NCBI RefSeq assembly: GCF_047511655.1
Contig: NC_133392.1
Span: 89,521,042 to 89,585,041, forward strand
DNA: 64,000 nt
Direction: 5' to 3'
DNA from: Castor canadensis
Taxonomy: Eukaryota > Chordata > Mammalia > Rodentia > Castoridae
Below, piece after piece: positions 1-10,799 of this stretch. The position numbers and the translations under genes are program-made. Position 1 is the stretch's first letter, and every line of letters begins with the position of its first letter. Below the pieces are notes generated by a model. That model made no database searches. It was not told the origin of the DNA and saw only the letters and a list, made by a program, of their open reading frames with translations.

Positions 1-52
1 GCAGCAGGAAATATTTTGCTGCTTGATTCATTCGGTTGAGGCGGTCACTAAG
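1..52 (-). CDS. CLCA4: CLCA4 paralog 2 exon 7, first 52 bases
   Basis: The visible start of exon 7 matches 42203-42254. Its first codon is CTT (Leu) instead of GGT (Gly), so the reading after DKSGSMS is [10 protein letters not shown]. The exon continues beyond the left edge of the window. Confidence 0.88.
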
Positions 53-3000
53 CTGAATGAAAAAGGATGAGAAAACAACGAGGTGATTTTCAGCTGGAAG
101 ATAACAGCAGCTCACACAAATAAGCATATAAAATGTATTGGTAGGAATTTTCTATAGATGTTAATGGAATTTTGAAGAAAGCAATTATCATTTTTTCAAT
201 TGATGCAACTGAAAAATATGGTTATCTTTATTATGGGATACATACAATTAATTTAGTAAGCTTTTTACCTAGAGCTCATTTCTGGCGCCAGTTAGAGGTG
301 GAAGTTAGGGTAGAGATTGAGTTGGAATTAGGGGTGATGATTCACATCTTAGAGCATCTCTAATTACTCCTGAGATCCTTTGTGCCTGTTGTCTTAAGAT
401 GAAATCGCACCTCAGAGCTCACAAATCAACCAAAGTATCTTGAACTCCAACCACGTTCGAAATTACCCAATTTACTGGGGACTAGTCAGGTGACTAGTGA
501 AATTTGCATGAACTGTAGCTAAATTCTGAGAAATCCAGTCCCAGTCCTTATTGACCCATTTCCTCTTCTTCTCCTAACCTTTTCCCACCCCTTCTCTACC
601 ATTGAGTTAACTGGAACTGACTCTTAGGCAACCCATCAGGACTCATATCTGTCTTCCTAGATGATTGCCCAGGACATATGTGTACCTCTTCTTGTATTTG
701 TCTTCTCCAGTCCCTCATCAGCACACTCATGAGTGGTACCTACCCAGAACCCCAAATTTCCTTCTGATTTCCTAAACCCTCTCATAATGAAACACTTGTA
801 TGTCCCCATATCCGAGAGCTCTTCACTCTTTTGCCTTGCCTTTATACTGGATCTACCAGCACCCTGTGGAGGGCAGGCTGCCCATCTCTCAATCGGGAAC
901 ATTTCCTCAACCATTGTGTGGGTTGTGATCCAGCACTTTGTTGTCCTCTGTGAAGTCCTGTGTTCTTGTGGTGCATTTCATTAATCTGCATCATTCTCTG
1001 CTCTTGTCTCATAAGCATTTTCAGTAAAAGGGTTAAAAGCAGTTTCATATTTCAATCTTTAGTTTTGATCTTCCCAGTAAACAACCTTAGAGGTCTCCTT
1101 GGTCAATCATCCATGTTTTAGAAAAAGTAAAACAACATTCTTAAGTTAGATCTTCTTAACTCTACTGACATATTTCTTTCTTTCTTTCTCCACTTTATTT
1201 TATTGGAGATTATTGAGGTCACAAGTGATGGTACTTTATGCCACCATGCAAGCTGGAACAAGCCAGGTACAGGTAGAGGTTAGTGTGTTCTTAGTATCCT
1301 GTTACCCCTGTTGCTATGTCCAGGAAAAAATGGTCCCATGTACTTACAGACATGCTTCCAGATTTATCAAGAACCAAGCACAAAATTCTTTCTCTGGGCC
1401 TCAGCAATGAGAAGACAGGTGGAGGGGGCGATGTTTCCATAGGTGTGGAATTTTTAAAGTCCTCAGAATTGCTGATTACCTCCCATGTACTTCTGTAACC
1501 ACATTTTATGTTTTGTAGACTTGGAGCTTCCTGGTTATGGTTTTTTTCATTACAGAATTCAACTACCTGAAAGGTTAACAAAATTAAAAAATAATATTAC
1601 TGTACTATGCATTAAAAATCCTAACTACAAAAGTGAAAAAATTAAAATGCTCTGAAAATGTACTTTTATTGAATAAAATGTAATGGCAATCAATATTATC
1701 GTTTAAGTAGATTTTTTTGTCAGCCATTGTTCAGAGAACTCTCTATTAATATACTGAATCCTCATTTCACCTAGACAGCTATTTTAAGATCAGATATGTC
1801 AGGGCTGGGGATGTAGTCTAGTGGATGGATTGCTTCTCTGCCATATGAAAAGACTTTAGTTCAATCTCTTGCACTGTAAGAATAATAATAATAATAACTA
1901 ATAATAAAATTAAAAAATGAATAAAATCAGCTATAACCTTGGTCATAAATTCTGGTAGCAATGGTTGGCATACTTACTGAATCAATACTTTGCATAAACA
2001 TTATGGAAGCCTTTTCTGTTTGAACTTCATCAGGGAAGAACTGACAGTCTTTTTCATACAGTTTCGTGGTAGAATTAGTTCTGCATGTTCTAAATACACA
2101 GCTGCCTCCTTGGCATGTGTAAACTCTGTTTAGACCAGAGATACCTGTGGAACACCTGAAAATAGGTGACAGTCTTTGAGTCAACAACCTCGTTCTTAAC
2201 ACTTTAAAACATCTTAAATGGTTCTCTTCATGATGATCTTTGTGTCAAGATGCCTTTCTGTGTGTACCATGTACTTTCTATGCTGACAGCAAAGGTTGAG
2301 AGAGCTAATCCAAGTATAATCTTTTTTTTCCCAAGAAAGTATACTGGGAAAATTTAAATGTGATCCTAAGATATACATAATGGCTGAATTCTCTGCTGGG
2401 ATTGAAGCTGCTGGTTTCTTGCTTGGCCATCTCTCCTGCTGGTTTTGTGGTGGAAACTGCACTGCAGGCACACCTGGATGAGAGAACTTGTGAAATCATT
2501 TACTTTAAGAAGCTTGAAGGTCTGTGCAGATTTGTTTTGAACATTTGAGAAGCATTTTTATTCAAAGGGAAATGCCAATGGGAACCAAGAATGAGGTGCT
2601 GTCGAGAAGGACAGTAGAATAAGGAGTGATGGTGGCATTTTTAGCATTGGTCATGGGTGGCAGTGATTACTGAGCACAGGCTGAATGTGAATATATCTCA
2701 TTTTTTCCAGAGGCTTCCAGTTCAAATTCCGGAAGCAATGACTGGATTTCACTGAGTATGTAAGGAGTCTTTTAAATATATTTGTGTTCCTGTTGGCTGC
2801 AAACCTGGCGAACATAAGGATGCTATCTTTATGAACAATCTCGATGAATATTCTGCAGAAGAAACACCATTTATGACATAACCATTGTGGTCCATGTAGC
2901 ATTTTAAACATGCATCCCTGAAAACTACAGTGGGCAGAGGAAGGGCCTTCATGGAAATCATGTGCTTTTCAGTTTACCTTTCAATTTGTGACAACGTCTG

Positions 3001-5747
3001 TAGCCCCAGCAGGACCTGTAACATTGATGAGGCTGCCAACACCCAATTTTAGGCAAGTGTTTTATCACCTGAGCCACAAGTGATAATGCCTTAATAATGG
3101 CACCCAATTTTGAATGTATTCCCCTCCAAAAATTTTGCTTACTTGACCTCAGTCTCAAGAGGATCCTCCATGAACAGCTGTGATGTTAGTTTGATTTTTT
3201 TAAATGACATTTTAAAATCTCTGAGAAGTTCCTAGTTGAGTTGTTGAAGTTGCTTGATACCCAACTTAGCTCACGTTAGCAGTATATAACCAGTTTTGTT
3301 CATTTTATGGAATATGGATGTTTTATGGTCTTCCACCTATAGTAAGTTCATCTACATAGAGTACAAGTTTAGTCCAATGAATTCTGGCACCCTTGGCAGA
3401 GAGGTATAATATTTCAAATTCCCCACAAACTGTTAACTATTAAATTTATTAAATTTTATATATGCAATCAGCTGCTTTAAGATTAATTTTCTAAAAACTT
3501 AAAAGCAGTTTTGTCATAAAACATCTATTATCTTCATTGGGACAAAAATACACAATTATCATTTGAAAGAAGTCAAAGCAAGGAAAATAAGACCAGCTAA
3601 AAGCTCGAGGTAACCTAGGAGAGACAGATAGTCATGCCTTGTTGCTTCAATTTTCTTTGACTTAGTGCTGTAGAAAGGCTGGTCTTCATTGTACTCATCA
3701 AACACTCCCCAGCGGAGATGGGCCCACTCGTGCACAAGCAGTCTACCTGTGGGAAAGCATTTTCAAAGATGGTCATAATTCAACTGACAAACTTAGTATC
3801 TTAAAAATTTGAATGGCACACACCTGTAATCCCAGGACCTTGGAAGAAGAGGCGGGAGAGTCAGAAGTTCTAGGCCAGCCAGGGCTACATATCTCAAAAA
3901 GAAAATGTCTTTTTAATGAAGATATTCCTTTAATTATAAAAAGCATTTAGATTTAGGTATCCCTAACTCTCAACATTTAGATTTACTTATGAGACGAGGC
4001 TACTGTATTAAAAGACAATGTATAGTGTATTCTCTTTTTATCCCACATGTTAAAGAATATCTCTGGAATATATACAATATTCAAAGATGACTAAGATTTG
4101 GGTTTTGGTTATGCGAGCAGGGGCAAAAAGTCTTACATATTGTGATGGTTTATGGCTTTTCAAACATGAACCCTATCAACAGTAATTCTGTTGTGTTAAA
4201 ATACAAAGGGTATGCAGTTAGGAATAATAAAACACATGTCCATAAATGCTCTTGAGGGGGTGATAATGAAATAAGGATTGGGAAGCACTATTACAGACCA
4301 TATAAAATTGTGTGGATGTGTAAAGGAAGTGATTCACTTCTGATACATGAAGGATTAATTACATGAAACAGAAAAAAAAATTGTGGCAGTGCTGAAGCTT
4401 GAACTCAGGGCTTTGCATTTACCAGGTAGGTGCTTTTACCACTTGAGCCAACCCCCAACACATTTTGCTTTAGATATTTTCAACATAAGGTCTCTCATTT
4501 ATGCCTAGACCACACCCTTCTATTTAGAATTCAGGCATAGCTGGGATGACAGGCATGTGCCCCCATTCCCCATTTTACTGGTTGAGACAGGGTCTCCCTT
4601 ACTTTTTTCCAGGGCTGGCCTTGAACTGCAATCCTCCTCATCTCTACCTCCTGACCAGCTAGGATTATAGATACATTCTATGTGCCCAACTGAAACAATA
4701 AATTTTAATTATATATTAACTACAATACCAGATATTAAGAAATATAAAGATGTGTAAGATATAGTCATTATTTTGGAGAAGTTTTGAGAGAGGGAATTAG
4801 ATTACAATATTACTTTAAGTATTTCAGGGTGTGTATCAGAATACGGATGAATCCACACCTTTAGATGCAGAAAGAAGGAACAGCAGAACTTTTAGTGATA
4901 AAATTGGGGAAAACTTCAGAAGAGACAGAAATGGAGAGGATACTAGATATAACTTGGTTTTTTTTTTTTTTTTGGTTACAATGAATGCTTCAGTGTGCAA
5001 ATGACCTCATATGAGATCTGACACATGGGGAAACAGCAGTGTTAGGCAGAAGTCCTGCCTCTCAAAGCATGGTCCTGGACCAGAAACATCCACATCACCT
5101 GGAGCTCATTGCAAATGCAAATCTCAGGCCCAGCTTAAACTTACTGGATCAGAATTTGAATTTTAACAAGATCCCAAGTTATCCCTTTATATATTTAACT
5201 TTTAAATTATTGGCTTAAGATTTCCTGGACAAATGAAACCAGGTGACTAGGAATAGAGTTATAATTTTCAGTATGGAAGGGAACAGCCCAATTATCAGCT
5301 ACTGGAACAGCAGTTTGGTGAAATGTTTAAAAAACGAAAACTGCCTGCACCTGTGGCTGTCTTCATAAACAGGTCCACTGTCATACTTGCCCCCTCCTCA
5401 GGTTGCCCCAGCTACCACCCACCTTAAAAGCAGTCCCTGTGACTCAGAATTCCACTCCATCTCCACTGTCATCTCAGTTGGGCTCTTTGTTATTATTTGA
5501 AATAGAATTTCTATTCTGTGTATGCATTTGTGTGCACATGTGTGCACACACTTTAATGTCTGCTATGGCAGCCTCCAGGCAGAACCTGGAGTTCCTGCCT
5601 GGGTGGCCCAAATGAACTTTCCAAGTATCAATTTTCCTTTGTTATTGTAATCATTGTTACCACAAATTTGCATAGATCTTGAGGGCTCACTTGTTCATCT
5701 TATTTTTCTAAAACCTGTGTTAGGGCATGGTTTTCAGAATGTGAGTT

Positions 5748-5793
<46 letters not shown>

Positions 5794-8700
5794 CACACCA
5801 TTATGAAATAAAAATCTGCCTGGGAATAAGGGTGGAACCTGTCTCACTGTCTCAGTAACGAATAAGGCTGAGGCTGGAGGTTGAGGTGTGGGATATGGAA
5901 AGACAAGCGCTCAGATGGAGCTATTGGCTCGAAGAGAAATCTTCCTGTTCTATGGCAGCTGGTTTAAGGTTTTCTGGGTAAAAAAAGAGAGAGATAAATG
6001 TAAGTTTAGATGAGGGTGGGGACTTCTATTTGCTCACTGAAGACACTTGTCAATTGATGGGAGTGAGAATAAAAAGAGTGGCTAGAGATCTTGAGAAAAA
6101 TGGTAGAAATTTTAGAAAGCTTCTATGGGAAATGAGAAAGGGTGCTCAGATAAGCCAAGTAAAAATATTGTTGAAAAGCACTGAAGGTTCCACTGAGCTT
6201 GGAAACTGTATTTGTAGTGATGTGAATTAATATTATAATTTATAATAACATATAACAGGAGCCTAAGAGACTGACTGAGTCAATCAGCCCTAAGGATTTA
6301 GTAAGTTGACTGAAAGCTACCGATAAGAGAGGTGGGGAATCGAGCCATTTGTACTTGGGTTGAAGTGACTGATTTCACTGGTTATGCCTGCTAGAAAGGA
6401 AGTATAGTGGGGAGGGTGGAATGGATCAAGCAGACAAGAGAACATGAGGGACATCTGGTTAGGGTAACATATGAGAAACAGGTCAGATTGGGATGTGGGG
6501 GGTGATGGAGCTTTTAAGATTGGAGTAGGGAAAGCAGTCCAGATAATGACTAGGACTGGCTGAGTGCTGGCAGGCAAGAGAGTTAGTGAATGCTCAATGG
6601 ACAGGCAATGGAGAGGATTGTATGAGGATTCATGAGACGTTTCTTTGAATAGTGACATGAATTGGGCCATCCTTTAACAACAACTTTCATTTCCTTTAAA
6701 TAATCTGGGTAAAGCACATTCATTTGGAAAATTGTTCTTAACATTTAGATCAATCTAGATGAAATTGCTATTGTGTGTGTGTGTGTGTTTGTGTGTGTGC
6801 GTGTGTGAGTACTGGAGTTTGAACTGAGGGCTTTGCATTTGCTAGGCAGGTGCTCTACCACTTTAGTCACACCTGCAGCCCTTTTGCTCTGGTTATTTTG
6901 GAAACAGGGTCTTACTTTGCTTATGTCTATCTGGACTGCAGTCCTCCTGTTTTAAGTTTCCCACAGTATCTGGGATGACAGGTAAATGACACAAATCCCA
7001 GCCTTCTTCTGTCGAGATAAGGTCTTGCAAACCTTTTGCCTGGGCTGGGACTGGAACCAGGATCCCCTTGATCTCAGCCTCCCATGTGGTTTAGGATGAC
7101 AGGAGTGCACCACCATGCCCAGCTATTGGCTGAGATGGGATCTTGAGAACTCCCTGCCTGTGCTGACCTCAAACCATGATCCTCCTGATCACAGACTCCC
7201 AATTAGCTAGAATTACAGGGGTGAGCCACTGGCACCTGGCTGAAGTTTCATTTTAATAGATATAAATGATCAATCTTAGATAAATTCATCTGGTATAACC
7301 AAGTAGTTCGAATAATAATGTCAGCAACAAGCTGCTTATGAATGTTTTCTCCTGACCAGCAACTGGCATCATGGCTCTTTCCAGCTTGCTACAGGTCTAG
7401 TTTCCATGGTGCTGGCTATGATTGGTTAATATTCACCTGTGGAGAACTGGAGCATTAAAATCTAAAAGTATGGCTTTAGAAAACATTTACTATTTCTCCT
7501 TTCTTTATAAATTTCTGAAGACACTGTACATACTGTATTATCTGAATTAATGTTCACAAAAATTCTACAATGTATAAACTTGTCTATTCACCATTTTGCC
7601 AGCAATACACAGAAGGCGGGTAGGGCACTTCTTTCAGGTCACACTTCTAATAAACAGAAGATCCGGGATTCAAACCTAGAGACTTATTTTCCAAAGCCTG
7701 CTCTCTCATCCTGAGAACCGACCTGCTTATTGCAAAGTTAGATGTTTTAACCAAATCTCTTACCTGGTGGTCCATATTCATTTAGCTTTTTCCCCAAAAC
7801 AAAATCAGGGGTGAAATGAATGTATTCTGCTTTTTCTTCACATTCTGTGAACTGCCTGGTGTATGGTTCATCTCTGCCTGAAATGGTGGGTGGTGCAACT
7901 CTAACATCAGCCTGTGAATGTTTAAAATGATTGTTTTAATCAATAATGGAAATGAAAACTTTTAGAGATTCTTACACAATTTGTGACAAGACCAGAGAGC
8001 ATCAGAAAATATTCTTTTTGTCAGAGATGATGCTGACAACTTACATGTGTGTAGCTCTCATATGTGGGCCTCTTGTATTGAAGACTGTCCTCCCAACTCT
8101 CAGGAATTAATACAGATACATTTTTGAAAAAAAATCTTTTTTGTGTGGCTTCGAACAGATAAGTAGATGCAGTAGTCACTATTTCCTGAATCAAAGGAAA
8201 AAATCTGTGAGAATGGCCAAGTAGGCGCTCATGCCAGTCATTTCCCACCTTTCATTGTTAATACAAAAGCAACTGACTAATAAGCAGGGTCTCTCCTGTA
8301 ATTCCATCTCTGCCACTGTCTATCCCAAACTCACTTTATCCTGCACATGGAAAGGCTTCTCAGTCTTCTATCCTGTTGCCTCAAAAGGCAACTGTGTTAT
8401 CTTGGTGACTAAAGGGATTGAGTAATGTGAATTTCTATCTGGACTTTGGAGTCATTTGCTTGATTTCAACACTAATGTTAGCACTTTCTGAGTTACAGAT
8501 CTTGGTTGATTTATTTAATTCTCTGAAGCTCAGTTTCCTATCCTCCTTTAATGGACATTGCTACACTAGTTATCTTTATGGCTGGCATGAGGATGGAATG
8601 AACTAGAAAGGATGCTGCATATAATTCCATCCTTTCAAGTGTTCAGGTAAAAGACTTGAAGTCTTCCTTGACTCAGTATTTCCTTCCTTCTTCCCCTACA

Positions 8701-9706
8701 CTCTCATCCAGACCATCAGAAAGTATCGTCTGACAATCTCAAAACATGTTCAGAATCACACATGACCTCCCTGTCCTTGTCACCATCACTGTCACTGGCT
8801 AAAACTTCCCACCTGATTCTTTCTACACCTCTATTCTGCAACAGCATTTATACAGGATGTGTGGCAAGTGCAAGCCCTCCACCATTTCCTCCACACTGCA
8901 GTCAGAGAGACCAGAACACACACAGGAGCACATTCCTCTCTGCTCTGAACACTGCAGGGATTCTCAGCACACTCACAGTGAGAGCCAGTCTTTCCAGTGG
9001 TCTGCGCCCTGCTACCTCTTCCAGCTTCCTCTAGCCCGCATCCATTTGCCCATTCACTGGTGTTTCCTTGATCACATCAAGCTGTTCTCCCCTCTAGGCT
9101 GTTCCTGTGTCTCAGGGTTTCAATGAGCTCTTCCCTCACTCACATTCATCTCTGGATGTCACACCATCAGCAAGGTCTTCCCCAACTATCCTACATCAAA
9201 CAGTTACTCACATCTCCCTTTATCCTAGCCACTCACCACACTCTGTACCTCTTTCCTGGTTCTGTGTGCTCCAGCAACCTACCACTTGTCCTGCAGGTTT
9301 ATTTTTACTAATTACATTTATTAAAAAAATGCACACTCCATGAGTCCTTGTCTTTGGTCTTGTGGTGAGATTGGATGGAACCCCATCTAGAGCTTCCATC
9401 TCCCTTGACCCTCTCCAGCATTGTCCTCACTACAAACCCCCTGCTTTTAAACTTCCTCCAGTACTTAGAAATTTGCATAAGAATTATTCACAATCAATGT
9501 TGTTTTCTTTTCTATAATTCAACCAGAAAAAATTTCATTTTCCTTACCTTAAGTTGTTCAATTATGTTTTCATCTTCTGGCACACCAGGATCAATAGCAA
9601 TGATAACATCTTCATAACCATTATCATTCAGCTTAACAAAGGAACTGTTTGACCCCTGTAGCAGGTAGAGGAGTAAGAGGAAAACTAAACCTTGAAATAA
9701 CCCCAT
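1..9706 (-). CDS. CLCA4: CLCA4 paralog 2, 5' part (exons 1-7, cut by window edge)
   Basis: Second copy in the same orientation, about 20 kb downstream of the stop of the complete copy. Exons 1-6 total 954 bases, exactly as in the other copy, with all splice sites and frames intact; exon 7 is cut after 52 bases by the window edge. Signal peptide, HEWAH zinc motif and DKSGS metal-site motif are all present. Across exons 1-6 I count 23 base differences from the complete copy, 14 changing an amino acid and 9 silent. No stop or frameshift is visible, so nothing marks it as a pseudogene, but exons 8-14 cannot be seen. Several mammals carry more than one CLCA4 gene (mouse has Clca4a and Clca4b), so a functional paralog is plausible. 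Confidence 0.9.
1348..1566 (-). CDS. CLCA4: CLCA4 paralog 2 exon 6 (metal-site DKSGS)
   Basis: 219 bases, VVEFCNEK to DKSGSMS, with the VWA metal-site motif intact. Acceptor ttcag, donor gtaagt. Four base differences from paralog 1, two amino-acid changing (G/D, L/V). Confidence 0.94.
1802..1918 (+). mobile_element. ID-like SINE in intron 5 (paralog 2)
   Basis: 'gggctggggatgtagtctagtgg' with a B-box-like 'agttcaatctc' is a tRNA-Ala-derived ID-type SINE, followed by an (aat)n tail. Also present in paralog 1 (44983-45098), so it predates the duplication. Confidence 0.8.
1978..2155 (-). CDS. CLCA4: CLCA4 paralog 2 exon 5
   Basis: 178 bases, CSTGISG to MFMQSIDS. All cysteines of this segment are kept. 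Acceptor ttcag, donor gtaagt. Three base differences from paralog 1, two amino-acid changing. Confidence 0.94.
3638..3746 (-). CDS. CLCA4: CLCA4 paralog 2 exon 4 (HEWAH zinc motif, GC donor)
   Basis: 109 bases with intact HEWAH at residues 155-159. The donor is GC (gcatga), as in paralog 1. One base differs from paralog 1 (Ala to Thr in FYSxKSK). Confidence 0.9.
3811..3905 (+). mobile_element. B1-like SINE in intron 3 (paralog 2)
   Basis: 'gcacacacctgtaatcccagg' to 'gggctacatatctcaaaaag', an Alu/B1-type body just upstream of the exon 4 acceptor. Shared with 47022-47142. Confidence 0.75.
4381..4693 (-). mobile_element. tRNA-derived composite SINE, intron 3 (paralog 2)
   Basis: Two-part rodent SINE in reverse: 'tgaactcagggctttgcatttaccaggtaggtgcttttaccacttgagcc' followed by the 'gggtctccctt...ggctggccttgaactgc' half. 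Shared with 47600-47906. Confidence 0.8.
5751..5791. repeat. (ca)n microsatellite (paralog 2, intron 3)
   Basis: About 20 CA units; the same site in paralog 1 (48903-48943) has a near-equal length. Confidence 0.95.
6772..6808. repeat. (gt)n microsatellite (paralog 2, intron 3)
   Basis: Interrupted GT run next to a SINE; shared with 49936-49973. Confidence 0.9.
6808..7243 (-). mobile_element. composite SINE with extra half, intron 3 (paralog 2)
   Basis: Follows a (gt)n run directly; contains the tRNA-like head and two copies of the 'ggctggnnctcaaac...gatcctcctgatc...gccaccatgcc' tail half, so it is either two nested elements or an extended composite. Shared with 49976-50399. Confidence 0.75.
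7515..7735 (-). mobile_element. MIR relic in intron 3 (paralog 2)
   Basis: Read on plus: 'ctgaattaatgttcacaaaaattctacaa', 'ggtcacacttctaataaacagaagatccgggattcaaac' and 'aaagcctgctctctc', the reverse complement of MIR. Shared with paralog 1 (about 50685-50880). Confidence 0.75.
7764..7911 (-). CDS. CLCA4: CLCA4 paralog 2 exon 3
   Basis: 148 bases, ADVRVAPP to EYGPPG. Acceptor acag, donor gtaaga. Five differences from paralog 1: K to R, G to E and three silent. Confidence 0.93.
8045..8185 (-). CDS. CLCA4: CLCA4 paralog 2 exon 2
   Basis: Same 141-base exon as in paralog 1: EIVTTAS to ESYTH. Acceptor ttcag, donor gtaagt. Two amino-acid differences from paralog 1 (V/I and T/I) and no silent ones. 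Confidence 0.94.
8430..8610 (+). mobile_element. MIR relic in intron 1 (paralog 2)
   Basis: Degenerate MIR core: 'tggactttggagtca', 'ttatttaattctctgaagctcagtttcctatc' and 'ggatggaatgaa' in the right order. Shared with paralog 1 at about 51590-51780. Confidence 0.7.
8630..9350 (+). mobile_element. L2 relic in intron 1 of paralog 2
   Basis: Plus-strand L2 3' half: 'aagtcttccttgactca', 'ctcatccagaccatcag', 'ttctgcaacagcatttatacag...' and 'ctcactcacat...' match the familiar L2 order. Its 5' part was removed by the deletion at 8616. Short open frames here are L2 shadows. Confidence 0.8.
9548..9706 (-). CDS. CLCA4: CLCA4 paralog 2 exon 1
   Basis: Residues 1-53 with signal peptide [18 protein letters not shown] and donor gtaagg; 159 bases. 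Five residues differ from the other copy (two of them at positions 2 and 5), the most diverged exon of the pair. Confidence 0.93.
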
Positions 9707-9758
9707 TGTTCCTCTCTAGCTGCTCAAAAGACTTTCCTTTCACCTCGTCTCTCTCCAG

Positions 9759-9768
9759 ATATATATAT
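9759..9768 (-). promoter_or_regulatory. TATA-like box of CLCA4 paralog 2
   Basis: AT-alternating run at the same distance upstream of the start codon as in paralog 1, in a flank that is also conserved (ctggagagag next to it). Suggests the second gene kept its own promoter when duplicated. Confidence 0.5.
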
Positions 9769-9948
9769 TCCTAAAAATCATCATAGTTGATTGATTATGA
9801 GATGTTGACTGTATAAAGGTCAGTGTTACACATAGGGAAAATATGTGACTTCAGGTTATATAATAGTTTTATTGTATGTTATTGTAAAAGTGATCAAGAA
9901 GCAATATGAAGTGCACTGAACATTTTCCTCTTATGAAACATTTTTTCT

Positions 9949-10021
9949 GGTGGTATTGGGGTTTAAACTTGGGGCCTTGTGCTTGCTAGGCAAGTACTCT
10001 ACCACTTGATCCACGCCCCTA
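9949..10021 (-). mobile_element. SINE head fragment upstream of paralog 2
   Basis: 'ggtggtattggggtttaaacttggggccttgtgcttgctagg...' tRNA-like head only. Shared with 54785-54862. Confidence 0.75.
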
Positions 10022-10206
10022 TCCTAATTTCGGTTAATTTCTTAAATATGTTCACATTCTTTATATATTTTCCATATTGTGGGATGTAAAAATTAATAAA
10101 GTCATGACAAAATGAGGAGACCTAATAATTCTAATATTGTTCCTCATTTTACAGAGCAATTTAAATTGTTACCTAGATTATTTGTCCTCTAAAGACTAAT
10201 TATATA

Positions 10207-10352
10207 GGCCAGACACTGATGGCTCACACCTATAATCCTAGCTACTCAAGAGGCAGAAATCAGGAGGATCTTGGTTTGAAGCCAAATCCTTCACAAAAAT
10301 AGGGCAGGTGAAGGTTCTGAGTTCAAACTCCAGTACCACACACACACACAAA
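10207..10352 (+). mobile_element. SINE private to the paralog 2 side, with target-site duplication
   Basis: Body 'ggccagacactgatggctcacacctataatcc' to 'agttcaaactccagtacc' with a (ca)n tail. Flanked by taattatata (10197-10206) and taattttata (10356-10365). The matching site in the other copy (55062-55071) is empty, so it inserted after the duplication. Confidence 0.88.
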
Positions 10353-10617
10353 GAATAATTTTATAAATAATGGAAGAGAATATAAGACAATCGAATGAGG
10401 CAAGTTGACAATCGAATAACCCAAGTTAAAGATTTAAAGACTGATAAATTTAAGAAGATTTGGTAAAGTCAAATTACTAGAGTAAACTAAAAAAAAATCC
10501 TGTCTAGTAAGAATGAATGGAATTTGTTTTTATATAAGCATATAAGAAACACCTGGTACTTTGCTGGTTACTAATGAGGCAGAGTAAATAATATTAATAG
10601 TCAGTACTTACTCAGTG

Positions 10618-10797
10618 GTTACCAGGGCACAGATTCTCTCACTTAATCCTCAGTGCTGCTCTCTAAGGTAAGTATGTATATTTTTTTATGTAATAAGAAA
10701 TTATTTAAAACTTGCCACAACCTCACAGTTCATGAATATCAGAGTCAGGATCTGAACCTACATTCTTATTTCAGAGCCAGGGATTTAATCACTCCAT
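10618..10797 (-). mobile_element. MIR relic upstream of paralog 2
   Basis: 'tcacttaatcctcagtgctgctctctaaggtaagtatg' and 'cctcacagttcatgaatatcagagtcaggatctgaacct' match reverse-complement MIR. Shared with 55308-55480. Confidence 0.7.
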
Positions 10798-10799
10798 AA

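Noticed and set aside
2214..2911. Minus-strand frames in intron 4 that look conserved with 45392-46103
   Set aside because: Sequence is shared because the intron is duplicated; frames shift between copies through small indels.
5751..5791. CA runs as a possible CRISPR-like or structured array
   Set aside because: Plain dinucleotide microsatellites; no spacer structure, and the genome is mammalian.
6317..6670. 117-residue minus frame in intron 3
   Set aside because: The matching frame in the other copy (49590-49835) is cut by changes, so it is not conserved as coding.
8762..9343. Serine/proline-rich plus frames
   Set aside because: They fall within an ancient L2 element, which explains the composition.
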